From assembly GCF_943181415.1 (NCBI RefSeq), contig NZ_CALPBZ010000001.1:992001-1056000 (forward strand): a stretch of 64,000 nucleotides of DNA, written 5' to 3'. Positions within the stretch are counted from its first letter, which is position 1. Each line of letters starts with the position of its first letter. The translations under genes were made by a program, and so were the position numbers. Positions 62,346 through 64,000 of this stretch are shown here, piece by piece. The DNA is from Microbacterium sp. Marseille-Q6648. GTDB lineage: Bacteria; Actinomycetota; Actinomycetes; Actinomycetales; Microbacteriaceae. Under the pieces are notes generated by a model. It did no database searches. It was not told the DNA's origin and saw only the letters and a program-made list of their open reading frames with translations.

Positions 62346-63329
62346 ATGACCGGAATCAGATGGGGCATCCTCGGGCCGGGCGGTATCGCCCATGCGTTCG
62401 CGAGCGACCTGCGCACGGCGGGCCTGGAGCTGGCGGCCGTCGGGTCGCGACGGCGCGCGTCGGCCGAGGCGTTCGCGGCCGAGTTCGGCGCGGCGCGCGC
62501 GCACGGCTCGTACGAAGAGCTCGTGGCCGATCCCGACGTCGACATCGTCTACATCGCCACTCCGCACCCGATGCACGCCGACAACGCCGTCCTCGCCCTC
62601 GAAGCGGGCAAGCACGTCCTCGTCGAGAAGCCGTTCACCCTGACCGGCCCCGAGGCCGATCGGGTGCGCGACGTGGCGCGGGAGCGCGGACTGCTGGCGA
62701 TGGAGGCCATGTGGACCCGGTACCTGCCGCACATGATCCGGATCCGCGAGATCATCGCCGCCGGCACCCTCGGTGAGATCCGTGCCGTCATGGCCGATCA
62801 CACGCAGCGGATCTCGAGCGACCCGAGTCACCGTCTGAACGACCTCGCCCTGGGCGGCGGGGCGCTGCTGGACCTCGGGATCTACCCCGTCTCGTTCGCC
62901 CACGACATCCTGGGCGCACCGGTGTCCCTCACCGCCGCGGGGCGGCTGGGCGAGACCGGCGCCGACACCGAGGTCGCGACGATCATGATCCACGCCTCCG
63001 GTGCGCTGTCCACCTCGCTGTCGGCATCGCGGTCGGCCGGGCCCAACAGCGCGCACATCGTCGGCACCGAGGCCCGCATCGACATCGACCGCGTCTGGTA
63101 CACCCCGACGACCTTCCGGGTGAGCGCACCGGACGGCACGGTGCTCGAGGAGTACCGCTCCGAGGTCGCCGGTCGCGGCATGCAGTATCAGGCGATCGCG
63201 GCCGAGACGGCCATCACCGGCGGACGGCTCGACAGCGACCTGCTGCCGCTGGACGAGTCGGTCGCGATCATGCACGTCCTCGACGACATCCGCTCGCGGA
63301 TCGGCGTCGCCTACCCCGGAGAACGCTGA
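62346..63329 (+). CDS. Gfo/Idh/MocA family oxidoreductase
   Basis: 327 residues. The N-terminal Rossmann fold GILGPGGIAHAFASDL and the catalytic lysine in VEKPFTL are typical, with the C-terminal domain carrying GGALLDLGIYPVSFAHDILG. Members oxidise or epimerise sugars and inositols or trans-dihydrodiols with NAD(P). No substrate can be named. Its stop overlaps the ATG of the NYN-domain gene (TGATG). Confidence 0.92.
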   Translation: MTGIRWGILGPGGIAHAFASDLRTAGLELAAVGSRRRASAEAFAAEFGAARAHGSYEELVADPDVDIVYIATPHPMHADNAVLALEAGKHVLVEKPFTLTGPEADRVRDVARERGLLAMEAMWTRYLPHMIRIREIIAAGTLGEIRAVMADHTQRISSDPSHRLNDLALGGGALLDLGIYPVSFAHDILGAPVSLTAAGRLGETGADTEVATIMIHASGALSTSLSASRSAGPNSAHIVGTEARIDIDRVWYTPTTFRVSAPDGTVLEEYRSEVAGRGMQYQAIAAETAITGGRLDSDLLPLDESVAIMHVLDDIRSRIGVAYPGER

Positions 63330-64000
63330 TGCCCGATCTGCAGAACCCCCGCGTCGCGGTCTACCTCGACTTCGACAACATCGTGATGAGCTGGTACGAC
63401 CGTGTGCACGGCAAGAGCTCGTACATGCGCGACCGGCAGAAGATGCCCGATGCGGAGTTCGCCGATCAGCTCGCGGCCGCGCGCGTGGACGTCGGCGCGA
63501 TCATCGACTACGCCGCGTCGTTCGGCACCCTCGTGCTCACCCGCGCCTACGCCGACTGGTCCTCCCCCGTCAACGCGAAGTACCGAGACCAGCTGGTGGC
63601 CCGCGCCGTCGACCTCGTGCAGCTGTTCCCGGCGGCGGCGTACGCCAAGAACGGCGCCGACATCCGCCTCGCCGTCGACGCGGTCGAGGACATGTTCCGT
63701 CTCCCCGACCTCACCCACGTCGTGATCGTCGCCGGCGACAGCGACTACGTCCCGCTCGCGCAGCGCTGCAAGCGGCTCGGTCGCGTGGTGGTCGGCGTCG
63801 GCGTCGCCGGTTCCACCGCCAAGTCGCTCGCCGCGGCCTGTGACCAGTTCGACTCCTACGACTCCCTGCCCGGGGTGAGCGTCCCGCAGACCGAGAAGCC
63901 GGCGACGGATGCCGCGACGCGGCGCACCCGCAAGACCAAGACGACCGCCGACCCCGAAGGCGATCTGCTCGAGCGGGCGCTGCGGCTCGAGAGCGAGCGC
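63329..64000 (+). CDS. NYN-domain protein (LabA/DUF88-like), 3'-truncated by the window end
   Basis: Open to the last base (224 codons visible). The N-terminal NYN/PIN-like nuclease domain starts VAVYLDFDNIVMSWYD and ends around VVIVAGDSDYVPLAQRCKRLGRVVVGVGV; the Asp residues in LDFDN and GDSD are the expected metal ligands. After FDSYDSLPG comes a Lys/Thr-rich linker, and then DLLERALRL, which looks like the start of an OST-HTH/LOTUS domain. Such proteins are thought to process or bind RNA. The start overlaps the preceding gene by one base. Confidence 0.88.
   Translation, partial: MPDLQNPRVAVYLDFDNIVMSWYDRVHGKSSYMRDRQKMPDAEFADQLAAARVDVGAIIDYAASFGTLVLTRAYADWSSPVNAKYRDQLVARAVDLVQLFPAAAYAKNGADIRLAVDAVEDMFRLPDLTHVVIVAGDSDYVPLAQRCKRLGRVVVGVGVAGSTAKSLAAACDQFDSYDSLPGVSVPQTEKPATDAATRRTRKTKTTADPEGDLLERALRLESER

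Overview
The window is a very GC-rich, tightly packed bacterial chromosome segment. It has 54 genes and no gene-free stretch longer than about 210 bases. Gene content, lipoprotein and two-component families, and many leaderless start codons point to an actinobacterium of the Microbacteriaceae type (Microbacterium-like). This assignment is inferred from protein character; no rRNA marker is present. The first gene (gnd) and the last (an NYN-domain protein) are cut by the window ends.

Layout. 1-4.6 kb: 6-phosphogluconate dehydrogenase, an epimerase-like protein and a two-component system. 4.6-10.1 kb (minus): glmU, prs, a flavin-binding lipoprotein, ApbE and a membrane NqrB/RnfD-like oxidoreductase fused to a ferredoxin reductase, with a tRNA-Gln directly abutting glmU. 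10.2-14.8 kb: a MarR regulator, an Uup-type ABC-F ATPase and a persulfide-response module (CoA-disulfide reductase-rhodanese fusion, CstR-type repressor, small Cys-rich protein) behind two palindromic operators. 14.8-18.1 kb (minus): a four-gene osmoprotectant-type ABC importer. 18.2-31 kb: Eis-like acetyltransferase, ispE, aldo/keto reductase, Stealth phosphotransferase, cpdA-like phosphodiesterase, rsmA, two MFS transporters, tatD and metG. 30.6-40.4 kb: a complete galactan-utilisation locus (LacI regulator, GH42, ABC importer, secreted GH53). 40.4-44 kb: rsmI and protein mannosyltransferase, separated by a small orphan gene and a second MarR gene. 44-51.7 kb: a haem locus (hemE-cgoX-chdC-hemC-hemB-hemL, divergent from hemA) of the coproporphyrin-dependent branch. 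51.8-64 kb: DUF255/thioredoxin-fold protein, aldo/keto reductase, HrpA helicase, quinone oxidoreductase, MetY-like enzyme, M20 peptidase, Gfo/Idh/MocA oxidoreductase and the NYN protein.

Two themes run through the window. First, a minus-strand housekeeping backbone (rsmI/pmt, metG-tatD, rsmA, ispE, uup, tRNA-Gln, glmU-prs) resembles the order known in other actinobacteria such as Mycobacterium. Accessory modules (galactan use, transporters, Stealth, osmoprotectant uptake, persulfide response, flavin electron transfer) sit in the joints between its blocks. Second, at least thirteen genes have a TANNNT-like -10 element exactly six bases before the start codon, which predicts leaderless mRNAs and fixes several start codons. 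No mobile element, CRISPR array or rRNA was seen.
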